From Thiobacillaceae bacterium (GTDB lineage Bacteria; Pseudomonadota; Gammaproteobacteria; Burkholderiales; Thiobacillaceae), in the NCBI GenBank assembly GCA_025054655.1, contig JANWZL010000016.1:1-35633 (forward strand): a stretch of 35,633 nt of DNA. The letters run 5' to 3'. The notes beneath the pieces are model-generated. The model had not been told where the DNA came from and searched no databases. It was given only the letters and a program-made list of their open reading frames with translations. Position 1 is the first letter of the stretch. Each line of letters begins with the position of its first letter. This document shows, one piece after another, positions 9,415-16,897 of this stretch. The position numbers and the translations under genes are program-made.

Positions 9415-10393
9415 TGAGCCGCGTGCGGGCGTAGCGGTGGGGCCACAACCGTTTGGCCAGGGCGATGAGCAGCAGGGGCACGGCGAACAGTGTGCCCAGG
9501 ACCTGGATAAGGACCACGAGATAGGACCACTCCCAGGCTACCGGGTGGGCGGGCGGATGCCGCGCCTCGTAAAGGCTGAGGGCGTGGTTGGCGGCAAAGG
9601 CGAACAGCATCCCCACAAAGCCGATCAGCTCGCCGAGCCAACCCGGTTTGGCCGGCAGCCAGGGCCGCGCCAGGGGGTAGGCCGCCAGCCCCAGCCCGCC
9701 CAGGGCGGCCCAGGCCAGGGCGGTGGGGTGGGGCTCCACCCAGGCGAGGCTCACGCCCACCGCCAACAGGGCGCCGGCGGCGATCCGCTCGGCGTGATCG
9801 TACAGCCCCTGCAGCTGCGACTCCTGCGCCGCCCGCTCAGGATCCTCGCGCAGACTGCGGCTGCGCGTCAGTTCCGGCGGCAGGGCGAGCTGCGGCAGGC
9901 GTTGCTCGAGCTCGGCCAGGAATTGCGGCCAGGCGTTGAGCATGACGGGCACATACAGCCGCCGCCCGCCGCCCAGGAAGCACAGGGACTCGAACCGCAG
10001 CTGCACGGAGCGCACCCGTAGCCAGGGCAGGAAGGCGGGCACGCCCCACAGGTCGGGGGCGATCAGGCCATGGTCGTCTGTGCGCACTTCCAAGCGCAGC
10101 AGGGTCAGGCCCACCGCCCCCGACACGCCGGCGTACAGGCCCAGCAGGGCGGCGGCAGTCAGGCGCGAGTCCGGCTCGAACGGGATCAACCACAGCACGA
10201 TGAGGCCTGCGACCGGCCCCAGCAGCACGACCGCCACAGCGGTGAACCACAGGCCGCTGCCCAAGGCATATACGCGCACCGTACCGCGCGGCCGCGGCAG
10301 GGCCTGGCGGGCGCGCGCCTGCAGCCAGGCGATGACGAGCCACAGCAGCGCCGCCCCCGCCGTGGCCCACAGGCGCGGATCATGAGGCGACAT
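9404..10393 (-). CDS. Polytopic membrane protein of unknown function, 329 aa
   Basis: About six hydrophobic segments are visible. One is near residues 8-26, two fall in the LGSGLWFTAVAVVLLGPVAGLIVLWLI and TAAALLGLYAGVSGAVGLTLL areas (roughly 48-100), and three lie after about residue 210. Between the two membrane blocks is a soluble stretch (about 105-205) that reads as a beta-rich domain followed by an amphipathic helix: WGVPAFLPWLRVRSVQLRFESL, then FLAELEQRLPQL. This recalls the bacterial PH-like (bPH2) domains of small membrane proteins, but that is a resemblance only. The 5' end overlaps the preceding gene by 14 bases and the 3' end overlaps the zinc-ribbon gene by 11. I do not recognise a named family. 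Confidence 0.75.
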   Translation of the reverse strand: MSPHDPRLWATAGAALLWLVIAWLQARARQALPRPRGTVRVYALGSGLWFTAVAVVLLGPVAGLIVLWLIPFEPDSRLTAAALLGLYAGVSGAVGLTLLRLEVRTDDHGLIAPDLWGVPAFLPWLRVRSVQLRFESLCFLGGGRRLYVPVMLNAWPQFLAELEQRLPQLALPPELTRSRSLREDPERAAQESQLQGLYDHAERIAAGALLAVGVSLAWVEPHPTALAWAALGGLGLAAYPLARPWLPAKPGWLGELIGFVGMLFAFAANHALSLYEARHPPAHPVAWEWSYLVVLIQVLGTLFAVPLLLIALAKRLWPHRYARTRLNDV

Positions 10394-10757
10394 CGGCCTC
10401 CCCCTTGCGCATGGGTTCGACCTCGATCACCCGGCTGGCCTGGCTGTCGATCCACACCTGTCCGCCGTCGCTGCGCGCGAAGCGGACGAAACGGGTCAGG
10501 GGTTGCGGCAGGCCGGCGGCCCGCGCGCCCGTCTCGTCCATGTACACGGGCTGACTGAGCCCCGTATAGATGGGGCCGTCCTTGAGCCGCACCCGCAGCC
10601 ACCGGCCCGCGCCTGCTCCGTTTGCCAGGTCGAGCGGCGGCCGCCGGCCGAACCGCCAGCGCAGCCAGGCGGCACGCAGGTCGAAGAACAGGCGCAGGGC
10701 GACCACCGTCAGGCCCAGGCTGCCGATGACGAGGACCTGTTCCAGCCCTGCCATCAT
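10380..10757 (-). CDS. Small single-span membrane protein with beta-rich cytoplasmic domain, 125 aa
   Basis: One N-terminal transmembrane helix (about residues 4-25, LEQVLVIGSLGLTVVALRLFF) is followed by a basic stretch (WLRWRFGRRP) that predicts an inside-facing C-terminus. The rest contains RWLRVRLKDGPIYTG and VIEVEP, consistent with a small SH3-like barrel of the sort that follows single membrane anchors in some unknown-function families. The start at 10757 is the first of two consecutive ATGs and overlaps the stop of the preceding gene in an ATGA arrangement. A longer in-frame extension upstream is low-complexity shadow of the neighbouring gene and was dropped. Function unknown. Confidence 0.7.
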   Translation of the reverse strand: MMAGLEQVLVIGSLGLTVVALRLFFDLRAAWLRWRFGRRPPLDLANGAGAGRWLRVRLKDGPIYTGLSQPVYMDETGARAAGLPQPLTRFVRFARSDGGQVWIDSQASRVIEVEPMRKGEADVAS

Positions 10758-11239
10758 GGGTGCGGCACCTCGTCGACGAACAGATGCGCCAGCGGCGCGA
10801 GCCGGGCGCCCACCTGCGCGGTGTCGCGCGCGGGGAAGAAGACGTCCACCGCCGCTGCCGAGGGTTTGAGATAGACGGCCAGATAGCCCGGCGTCAGACG
10901 CAGGGCCTGGATGGCCTCGATGGGGATGGCGCGCGGCCTGAGCCAGGCCCCTTCGCACAACCAGGCGATGAGGCCGCCCTCGGGTGCCTGACCAACGGTC
11001 AGACATCTATTCTCGACGCGGATGAGGCGCAGGATATGCGAGGCCTCCCGCCGCCTGCACCAGGATGCGGCAAGCCCGACGGCCAGACCCACAAGCACGA
11101 TCCAGGCGAGCAGTTCCCGCCAGCGGCCGTCCCCGGCCAGCCCTGCCGCCGGCAACACGGCCAGCATCATCCCCACCACCGACACCTGACCGCACAGCAG
11201 ACACAGAACCGCCCGCTGCCAGCGGCCGGCCTCAGCCAT
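10754..11239 (-). CDS. Two-span membrane protein with PH-like tail, unknown function, 161 aa
   Basis: Two transmembrane helices near residues 10-33 and 42-58 are followed by a soluble tail of about 100 residues. In the tail, VENRCLTVGQ, RAIPIEAIQALRLTPGYLAVYLK and VDVFFPARD alternate strands in the manner of bacterial PH-like domains. No catalytic motif is seen. Start at 11239 overlaps the upstream YIP1-like gene by 8 bases, and the stop overlaps the next gene by 4. The tight packing argues that all five proteins are made in fixed proportion. Confidence 0.7.
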   Translation of the reverse strand: MAEAGRWQRAVLCLLCGQVSVVGMMLAVLPAAGLAGDGRWRELLAWIVLVGLAVGLAASWCRRREASHILRLIRVENRCLTVGQAPEGGLIAWLCEGAWLRPRAIPIEAIQALRLTPGYLAVYLKPSAAAVDVFFPARDTAQVGARLAPLAHLFVDEVPHP

Positions 11240-11783
11240 ACATGCCCCCCACTGCGGCCAGGATGAGGCCCAGGCCGAGGCCGTACAGCAGCAGGCTCAC
11301 CACCACTGACAGCAGCACGCCGGCCACCGTATAGGCCAGGCTCACGCGCGGGATGGCCCCGGCGAGGGCGTTGCCGGTCACCCAGACGGAATACAGCCAC
11401 AGCGGCACGGTCAGCAGCGCCGGCACGCCCAGGGCGGTGAGCCCCGCGCCCAGCACGTCGGGCAGCAGCCAAGAGGCCACCAGCAGGTTGAAAAGCTCGC
11501 CCTGCCCATCCCAGCGCCCGCCGCGCTTGAGCCACACGCGCAGCAGGGTCACCACCAGTGGGGTGAGCAGCAGGACGAGGAGCACGTTGGCCCCCATCAC
11601 CGCGGCGAGCGGCAATTGCGGGGCGCCAGCGCGGTAACCCGGATCCAGCCCCACTAGCAGGCCGATGAGGACCAGGGCCAGCCAGGACTGCCAGCGCGGG
11701 AAGGCGAACCGCTCGAAGGGCAGTTCGCGTAGAAGAAAGAGCGGAAAGGCGGCCGTCAGGAGGTTGCGTGGCGGCTGCGACAT
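11232..11783 (-). CDS. YIP1-like polytopic membrane protein, 183 aa, first gene of the cassette
   Basis: Five hydrophobic segments with the layout of bacterial YIP1-domain proteins: a soluble N-terminus (RNLLTAAFPLFLLRELPFERF), then closely spaced helices with a conserved-looking WLLPDVLGAGLTALGVPALLTVPLWLYSVW centre (given in part: LLPDVLGAGL, VPLWLYSVW) and a final LLLYGLGLGL helix. Bacterial YIP1 proteins have no firmly established role. The ATG at 11783 has AGGGAG about seven bases upstream, and this is the only cassette gene with a free upstream region, so it should be the head of the transcript. No clear -35/-10 pair was found; a TAGAAT lies about 30 bases upstream without a partner. 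Confidence 0.75.
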   Translation of the reverse strand: MSQPPRNLLTAAFPLFLLRELPFERFAFPRWQSWLALVLIGLLVGLDPGYRAGAPQLPLAAVMGANVLLVLLLTPLVVTLLRVWLKRGGRWDGQGELFNLLVASWLLPDVLGAGLTALGVPALLTVPLWLYSVWVTGNALAGAIPRVSLAYTVAGVLLSVVVSLLLYGLGLGLILAAVGGMYG

Positions 11784-11909
11784 GGTCGTACTCCCTGATG
11801 CGTTTGTGCGTATTCTATCTCAGTCACGTCGCTAGCCCTGCGGGTCGAGCCGGGGTCCGGGCCTGAGGCCGGTGCGCGCACGGCAGCCAACGGCCGTTCA
11901 CGACAGGGC

Positions 11910-11937
11910 TTGCGTTGGGCGCAAGGTCGTCTATTAT
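11910..11937 (+). promoter_or_regulatory. Putative promoter for the small exported protein
   Basis: TTGCGT at 11910-11915, 16-base spacer, TATTAT at 11932-11937, in an AT-rich patch that stands out from the GC-rich surroundings. A second -10-like TATACT lies about 25 bases further on. Pattern match only. Confidence 0.4.
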
Positions 11938-12040
11938 TAGATTTGTAGATGTTGATATACTGATTGGTACCGCTCCGGCGTCCCACTCGATCGGTGTCAA
12001 CCATCCGGTGTCAACCTTTTCAACCCACGGAGGAACATCT

Positions 12041-12352
12041 ATGTCCAAGCCACTGACACTCGCAGTCCTGATGGCCGCCCTGTTCGCCACCACCACCCCC
12101 GCCGTCCAAGCGGCCGAGGTGCGCATGGTCGGCACAGTGCAGGAGATCAAGCTGGCCCCGGATGGCAAGTCCGCCACCGTGGTGCTGAAGAACGTCAAGG
12201 GCGGGGCCGAAGTGACGGTCACGGTGGCGGATACCGAGACCCTGGACAAGTTCAAGGATAAGCGCATCGTCAAAGGTGATGAGGTGCGCGTCAAATACGA
12301 CGACGCCAAGAACAACCTGACCTCGTCCTTCAAGAAGACCTCAGGCTGCTGA
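12041..12352 (+). CDS. Small exported protein of unknown function, 103 aa
   Basis: A clear signal peptide (basic start, hydrophobic LTLAVLMAALFATTTPA core, cleavage expected after VQA at residue 24) is followed by a mature domain of about 79 residues. It is made of alternating strands: VGTVQEIKLAPDGKSATVVL, then EVTVTVAD, ending KGDEVRVKYDD. This suggests a small OB-like beta barrel in the periplasm. The protein ends in Cys103, its only cysteine, an unusual place for one and a possible disulfide or ligand site. Start chosen at 12041 because GGAGG lies eight bases upstream and the signal peptide begins there; upstream in-frame codons have no such support. It is monocistronic, with its own promoter-like patch and a strong terminator. 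Confidence 0.85.
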   Translation: MSKPLTLAVLMAALFATTTPAVQAAEVRMVGTVQEIKLAPDGKSATVVLKNVKGGAEVTVTVADTETLDKFKDKRIVKGDEVRVKYDDAKNNLTSSFKKTSGC

Positions 12353-12363
12353 CTGGCGCCGGG

Positions 12364-12390
12364 CGGCTACCCCCTGCGGGCGGGTAGCCG
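12364..12390 (+). other. Perfect 9-bp hairpin just after the small exported protein gene
   Basis: CGGCTACCC (12364-12372) and GGGTAGCCG (12382-12390) with a 9-base loop, starting 12 bases after the stop. No T-run follows. It could be an mRNA-stabilising structure ahead of the true terminator. Confidence 0.5.
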
Positions 12391-12434
12391 TCAGCCGGCG
12401 GCAGTCGCCGGACAGGGCTGTCGGAATCGACCCC

Positions 12435-12474
12435 AAGCCCGGACGGGACGCACGCCCGTCCGGGCTTTTGTTTG
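12435..12474 (+). terminator. Rho-independent terminator
   Basis: A 13-bp perfect stem, AAGCCCGGACGGG (12435-12447) with CCCGTCCGGGCTT (12455-12467), loop of 7, followed by TTTTGTTT. It ends the small exported protein transcript. The reverse side lacks a T-run, so it serves mainly the plus strand. Confidence 0.9.
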
Positions 12475-12497
12475 GCCTGTCGGTGCGCCGGCCGACC

Positions 12498-13187
12498 TCA
12501 GTGCTCCAGCTTCAGCCCCCAACCCTCGAACAGATAGAGGATGGCGAAGCCGTACCACACGGTGTAGAGCACGTAGCCAGCCAGAGCCGCGAGGACGATG
12601 AACAGCATGCGCTGCATGGGCACGGCCTCGATGCCGTAGTAGTTATAGGCTGGCTCCACGCCTTTGGTCATGACCTCACGCACCACCTTGCCCGCGGCGA
12701 ACTGCTGCTGCTGGTCCAGGTCGCGGGCAATGGAGCCGAGCAGGCGATGCCAGTCGTAACCCACCAGCCGCGGCTCAGTCAGATGCTTGCGTTCCAGGCT
12801 GTCCCCATCGTTGCGATAGAGCAGTTCGGCATCGTCGAGCGCCGCCGTGAGCAGGCGGCCCAGGTCGGCATCGATGAGCAGCCGGTTGCCGATACGCTCG
12901 ACCTGTATGCCGGCACCGGCCAGCAGCTCCTCCATGCGCTGGGCCTGGGCCTCGTCGCCGGCGCGCACCATGACGTCCACCGCCTTGCCCGCCTGTGCGC
13001 GCACCTTGTCGCGCAGTTTGGGGATGAAATAGGCCGAATGCTTGGAGATGGCGTTGAAGACGTTGTCCAGGTAATCGATGGTGTTGCGGCCGTTGGCGTG
13101 CAGGGGAGCGAACAGCATGGCGAGCACGGCGAAGAAGCCGACCAGCAGCAACACACCCAGAGTGAACTCGCGTTTGTCGTGGATCAT
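12498..13187 (-). CDS. Membrane protein with periplasmic-type domain, partner of the TSUP transporter, 229 aa
   Basis: One transmembrane helix near residues 10-27, a hydrophilic mostly helical domain of about 160 residues, and a second helix near 196-220. Between them, in order, are NTIDYLDNVFNAISKHSAYF, MVRAGDEAQAQRMEELLAGAG and LLIDADLGRLL. Two helices with a large loop suggest both termini on one side and the loop on the other. Start at 13187; it follows the TSUP stop by only 4 bases, so the two are almost certainly translated together and may form a complex. No named family recognised and no catalytic motif visible. Confidence 0.75.
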   Translation of the reverse strand: MIHDKREFTLGVLLLVGFFAVLAMLFAPLHANGRNTIDYLDNVFNAISKHSAYFIPKLRDKVRAQAGKAVDVMVRAGDEAQAQRMEELLAGAGIQVERIGNRLLIDADLGRLLTAALDDAELLYRNDGDSLERKHLTEPRLVGYDWHRLLGSIARDLDQQQQFAAGKVVREVMTKGVEPAYNYYGIEAVPMQRMLFIVLAALAGYVLYTVWYGFAILYLFEGWGLKLEH

Positions 13188-13191
13188 GGCT

Positions 13192-14502
13192 TCACTGTGC
13201 GTGTTTGAGGTGTTTGAGGTTGGCGAAGAAGGTCCAGAACACCCAGGCGGTGAAGGCGCTCAGGGTGACGAAGAAGATGCCGATGCCGATGCGTTCGAGC
13301 AGCTGGCACAATTCCGGGGACCACCCGATCAGGTTCATGCTGGCCAGCCGTCCGGGCAGCGCGAACACGCGGTTGACGAAGGCGGACATGACCGCCAGGG
13401 CGAAGAAGCCGCGGATGGTCACGTCGGAGACCACCTTGGTGACCAGGGTGCCGATCTGGATGCCGATGAGCGAACCGAGCAGCATCCCCATGGCCAGGGT
13501 ATAGAAGATGAAACCGTAGATGGCGTACTGACCGATGCCGGCGTAGCCGGCGGTGAACACGATCTGCAGGATGTCGGTGCCGACCGTGGTGGGAGCGGAC
13601 ACGCCCAGCACATAGACGAAGATGGGAAAGGTCAGGAAGCCGCCCCCAACCCCCATGATGGCCGCCGCCACGCCGACGATGAAACCGGAGACGATGAGGA
13701 ACCAGGCCGAGATGCGGCGCCCACCGGGCACGACGTGCGCGTCGAAGCGGATCATGGGCGGCAGGCGTACCGCCTGCAGGCGCTGCGCGAGCGGCGGCAG
13801 GTCGCGCCCGCCGTTGTTGACCGGCTCTGGGGCCTCACCGCTGGCGTCGGTGGGGAGCGTGACCGTCTGGCGGCGGCGCTGCCGGCGCGAACGGAAGTAG
13901 TCGATCAGGCCATAAAAGCTAAGAAAACCGAGCAGCAGCACGTAGATCGAGGTGATGAAGGCATCCGACAACACCGGGTTGGTCTCGTAGAGCTGACGGT
14001 TGATGTAGCCGCCGAGGGTGGCCCCACCGATCGAGCCGATCAGGAAGATCACCGCCAGCGGCACGGAGACGTTGCCCAGTTTGCGGTGCAGCACGCTGCC
14101 CATGATGGCCTTGGCGAAGATGTGGAACAAATCGGTGCCGACGGCGAGGATGCCCTTGACCCCTGCGCTCATGAGGGCGGGGGCGATGATGAAGCCGCCG
14201 CCGGCGCCGATGCAGCCGGTGATGAGCCCCGCCACCAGGCCCACGGCCACGGAAGCGGTGAAGATGGTGGGCGTGTAATAGGCCGGGCTGAAGGCCTGTT
14301 TGCTGCCCAGCATGGCGGGCAGGTCAGGCTCACCCGCCTGCGCGAAGGCCAGGCCGATCAGCACGACGGGGGCGAGCATAAATCCCAGCAACCCCAGACG
14401 GCGGGGGCTGCGCAAGATGCGTTGCGAGGTCTCGATCTCCCAGCGCGCGAAACTGCGCGCCCCCAGCATCAGCAGTGTATAGAGGTCTCTCATCGCCTGC
14501 AT
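13192..14502 (-). CDS. TSUP (TauE/SafE-like) sulfite or organosulfonate-type anion exporter, 436 aa
   Basis: A polytopic inner-membrane protein with the two-fold repeat of the TSUP family. Each half has a glycine-rich helix: GLVAGLITGCIGAGGGFIIAP (in part GCIGAGGGF) in the first half and GVAAAIMGVGGGFLTFP (in part MGVGGGFL) in the second. Each is followed by a GTDLFH or GTDILQ motif that is diagnostic of the family. Family members move sulfite, sulfoacetate, thiosulfate or other small anions. A charged loop of about 60 residues separates the halves, and at 436 residues it is longer than the usual 250-300, partly from an N-terminal cytoplasmic extension. ATG at 14502 has AGGGA upstream; an internal ATG nine bases later is the alternative. 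The sulfur-redox neighbours make a sulfur oxyanion the likely substrate (inference). Confidence 0.88.
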   Translation of the reverse strand: MQAMRDLYTLLMLGARSFARWEIETSQRILRSPRRLGLLGFMLAPVVLIGLAFAQAGEPDLPAMLGSKQAFSPAYYTPTIFTASVAVGLVAGLITGCIGAGGGFIIAPALMSAGVKGILAVGTDLFHIFAKAIMGSVLHRKLGNVSVPLAVIFLIGSIGGATLGGYINRQLYETNPVLSDAFITSIYVLLLGFLSFYGLIDYFRSRRQRRRQTVTLPTDASGEAPEPVNNGGRDLPPLAQRLQAVRLPPMIRFDAHVVPGGRRISAWFLIVSGFIVGVAAAIMGVGGGFLTFPIFVYVLGVSAPTTVGTDILQIVFTAGYAGIGQYAIYGFIFYTLAMGMLLGSLIGIQIGTLVTKVVSDVTIRGFFALAVMSAFVNRVFALPGRLASMNLIGWSPELCQLLERIGIGIFFVTLSAFTAWVFWTFFANLKHLKHAQ

Positions 14503-14674
14503 CGTCGATCCCTATCAAAGTACACGCAGCAAGACCCCCACCCTGCCCCACGGGCAGCCGTTCGCATCCACGGTCTCCTTGGTGTCTGCGCCGGCCGCAG
14601 CACGGCGCGTAGTCATGTTCGGTCCAGCCGCAGGGCGGGGGCGGCCCGCCCCGCGGCCCAGACGTGCAGCGGTC

Positions 14675-15271
14675 TCAGTGCACCTCCTCCCAGCCGGTGA
14701 TCATCGCCTTGATGTGCGACAAGGGGGTGGCCCCGGTGGTGGTGAGATAGACGTGCACGATAAGGAAGAGCAAGAAGGTGTAGGCGGCGATCAGGTGCCA
14801 GGTAGCGACGGTAGCGAGCGACAGATCCGCCAGACCCCAGTTGCCCCACTGGTCGTAGAACAGCAACAGCCAACCGGTGGTCCAGATCACGGGCCCTGCC
14901 ACCACCAGCATGAACAGATAGGCCAGACGCTGCAGCGGGTTGTGCTTGCTGAGCGCGGTCTGGCGGTGGGGATGCGGCTCGCCGCGGAAGATGCCTTGGG
15001 TGTAGTAACGCACCATCAGCATCACATTCTTGGTCGTGGGGATGTACTGGCGCCATTCGCCGGTGGTGAAATGCCAGAAGATGGCGAACACCCACAGCCC
15101 GACCAGGGTCCAGGCGGCGATGACGTGGTTGTTGTAAGCCCGCTCGAAACCGAACAGGCTGTACCAGCCGTGAATTTCCAGTCCCGTGATGAGCAGGAAG
15201 ATGATCAGTCCAGCCTGCGACCAGTGCCAGAACCGCTCGAAGCGTTTGAAGATATAGACCTTTTGTGTCAT
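14675..15271 (-). CDS. Membrane cytochrome b (b561 / hydrogenase b-subunit type), 198 aa
   Basis: A four-helix di-heme-type cytochrome b that exchanges electrons between the quinone pool and a periplasmic partner. Candidate heme ligands are His16 (FWHWSQ), His49 (NNHV), His67 (FWHFTTGEW), His159 (TWHL) and His173 (IVHVY); the last two are in the last helix, as in b-type subunits of NiFe hydrogenase and thiosulfate reductase. GEWRQYIP after the third site is also typical. ATG at 15271 has GAGGTG upstream and lies 9 bases after the octaheme cytochrome stop, so the two form an operon and probably a redox complex. Confidence 0.9.
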   Translation of the reverse strand: MTQKVYIFKRFERFWHWSQAGLIIFLLITGLEIHGWYSLFGFERAYNNHVIAAWTLVGLWVFAIFWHFTTGEWRQYIPTTKNVMLMVRYYTQGIFRGEPHPHRQTALSKHNPLQRLAYLFMLVVAGPVIWTTGWLLLFYDQWGNWGLADLSLATVATWHLIAAYTFLLFLIVHVYLTTTGATPLSHIKAMITGWEEVH

Positions 15272-15280
15272 GGCAGCACC

Positions 15281-16897
15281 TCAGTGTGAGCGTTTGCGCG
15301 CGATATGGGCATAGACGCGGATACCGGCGTGTACAAGCACCCCCGCCAGGGCTAGGATGGCCAGCCACTTGGCGGTCTGATCCAACAGCGGGATGTGATC
15401 TCGGCCGGGGATATAGACCCCTTCGACCTTGGCCAGACGCCCGTCGCGGCTGTGACACTCGGCACAGGCGAGCGCGTCCTCCTTCGGCGCCACCATGTGG
15501 GTGATGGGCCACACGCTCAGGGTGCGGATGAAATCGACCTGGCCCGAGAACGGCAGCCCAGCGGTGCGCATGCCGGTCTCGATCGCCTTGTGCCAGTCCA
15601 GGTTAGTCCAGTAAGCGGTGTCGTCCGCGCCGGCCAGATGGGTGACCACCAGGGTCTTGTTGACCGGGTCATAAGGCTGATTGCCATGAAAGACCTTCAC
15701 CGGCCAGATGCGCGAGCGTCCGTCGTCAGGGCTGCCCAGGTAACGGTTGATGTAGATGGGCTCGGCGGACTTGTCCACCTTGTCGCCCGGCAGGGTGTAG
15801 ATCACCTCACCGTTGAGCCACATGTATTGCGGTTTGACGTTCTCGCCGAAGGTGAAGCTGCCCTTGCGGCTTTCGTAGATCTTGTTGCCGTCCTTGTCCT
15901 TGACCACGAACTGTTTGCCCTTGGCGTCGCGGCGGCCGGCGGTGGACCAGTCCCAGGACAGCTTGGTGGCGATGCCGCCACGGGCGTAAGCCGGGACGTG
16001 ACAGGTCTGGCAGGCGAGCTTGACCGTGTGGTCGTTGAGCTTGCCGGCGTTTCTGCCCTTGTGCGGCGTCTGCCCATGGCAGGACTGGCAGGTGGCGGGA
16101 TTGCGCTCGCTGCCCTTGCCGCGGATCATAGGACCGTCCTTGTCGGCCGCGGTCGGCGTGTAGCGACTGCCGGGCACCCGGTGGCCGTCGGTCTGGTGGC
16201 AGGTGGCACAGGTGAAGTTGAGCCCCTCCACGTCCATGTGCACGTCGAGTTTGCGATCGGGGTCCTCCAGCGAGCTGTCGAGGTCACCGTGCTTGACGCC
16301 GTCGCCGCCGCCGCCCATGAAGTGGCAGGTGCCGCAGGATCGGCGGCTGGTCTTGCCCACGCTCTGCGCGATCTTGCGCAGGTTCTGCCCTCTGATGACG
16401 TTGCCTGACCCCGGCGGCAGCTCCACATCCTTCGCCACCACGTTGCCGCCCAGACCGGTGGGCTTGGAGTAGCTGACCGTGGCATGGCAGACCAGGCAAT
16501 CGACCCGCTCGGGCTCCTCGATCAGGCCCTTGTCCGTCATGGCCGCGTAGCCGACGTGACAGGTCGCGCAGGCATGCAGGTTGGAGCCCACCGAGGTGCA
16601 GAAGTTGTTGACCACATGGCGCTTGCCCAAGCGCTGCTGGTTTTTCGGGTTGATGGTCTCCCACTTCCAGTGCAAGGTGTGCATCACCTGCTTGGCCGCC
16701 TCGGTGTGGCAGGACAGGCAGGCACGGGTCACCTCCGGCCCGGACAAGAAGTCCTGCTGAAGCTCCTTGAACTTGCTGTGGTCCGCGGTGGTCCGGGCGC
16801 GTTCGCTCTCGGCCAGCGCCGGGTCCATCCAGACCAAGGTCAGACTGAGCCCACCTGCGCAGAGCGCTGCGGCCCACCTTCGCGATGCTTGCAGCAT
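15281..16897 (-). CDS. Octaheme c-type cytochrome, tetrathionate-reductase (Otr) family, 538 aa
   Basis: A periplasmic multiheme redox enzyme. Eight CXXCH sites are present, starting at Cys60, 110, 134, 188, 230, 270, 296 and 478. Their spacing, with seven in the first 300 residues and the eighth far downstream, fits the octaheme tetrathionate-reductase family known from Shewanella. Members of that family reduce tetrathionate, nitrite and hydroxylamine in vitro. In that family one heme has a lysine ligand; Lys145, in SYSKP just after the third site, is a candidate here. An N-terminal signal peptide (cleavage after ALA, residue 29) and a C-terminal membrane helix (about 511-530, followed by a basic tail) predict a membrane-anchored periplasmic protein. 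I chose the ATG at 16897 because AAGGGGGT precedes it and the signal begins there. In-vivo direction and substrate are not shown by sequence. Confidence 0.92.
   Translation of the reverse strand: MLQASRRWAAALCAGGLSLTLVWMDPALAESERARTTADHSKFKELQQDFLSGPEVTRACLSCHTEAAKQVMHTLHWKWETINPKNQQRLGKRHVVNNFCTSVGSNLHACATCHVGYAAMTDKGLIEEPERVDCLVCHATVSYSKPTGLGGNVVAKDVELPPGSGNVIRGQNLRKIAQSVGKTSRRSCGTCHFMGGGGDGVKHGDLDSSLEDPDRKLDVHMDVEGLNFTCATCHQTDGHRVPGSRYTPTAADKDGPMIRGKGSERNPATCQSCHGQTPHKGRNAGKLNDHTVKLACQTCHVPAYARGGIATKLSWDWSTAGRRDAKGKQFVVKDKDGNKIYESRKGSFTFGENVKPQYMWLNGEVIYTLPGDKVDKSAEPIYINRYLGSPDDGRSRIWPVKVFHGNQPYDPVNKTLVVTHLAGADDTAYWTNLDWHKAIETGMRTAGLPFSGQVDFIRTLSVWPITHMVAPKEDALACAECHSRDGRLAKVEGVYIPGRDHIPLLDQTAKWLAILALAGVLVHAGIRVYAHIARKRSH

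Noticed and set aside
13078-14700. A 540-codon plus-strand open frame opposite the TSUP gene
   Set aside because: Composition (Asp/His/Gln/Gly-rich) and exact opposition to a recognised transporter mark it as a shadow.
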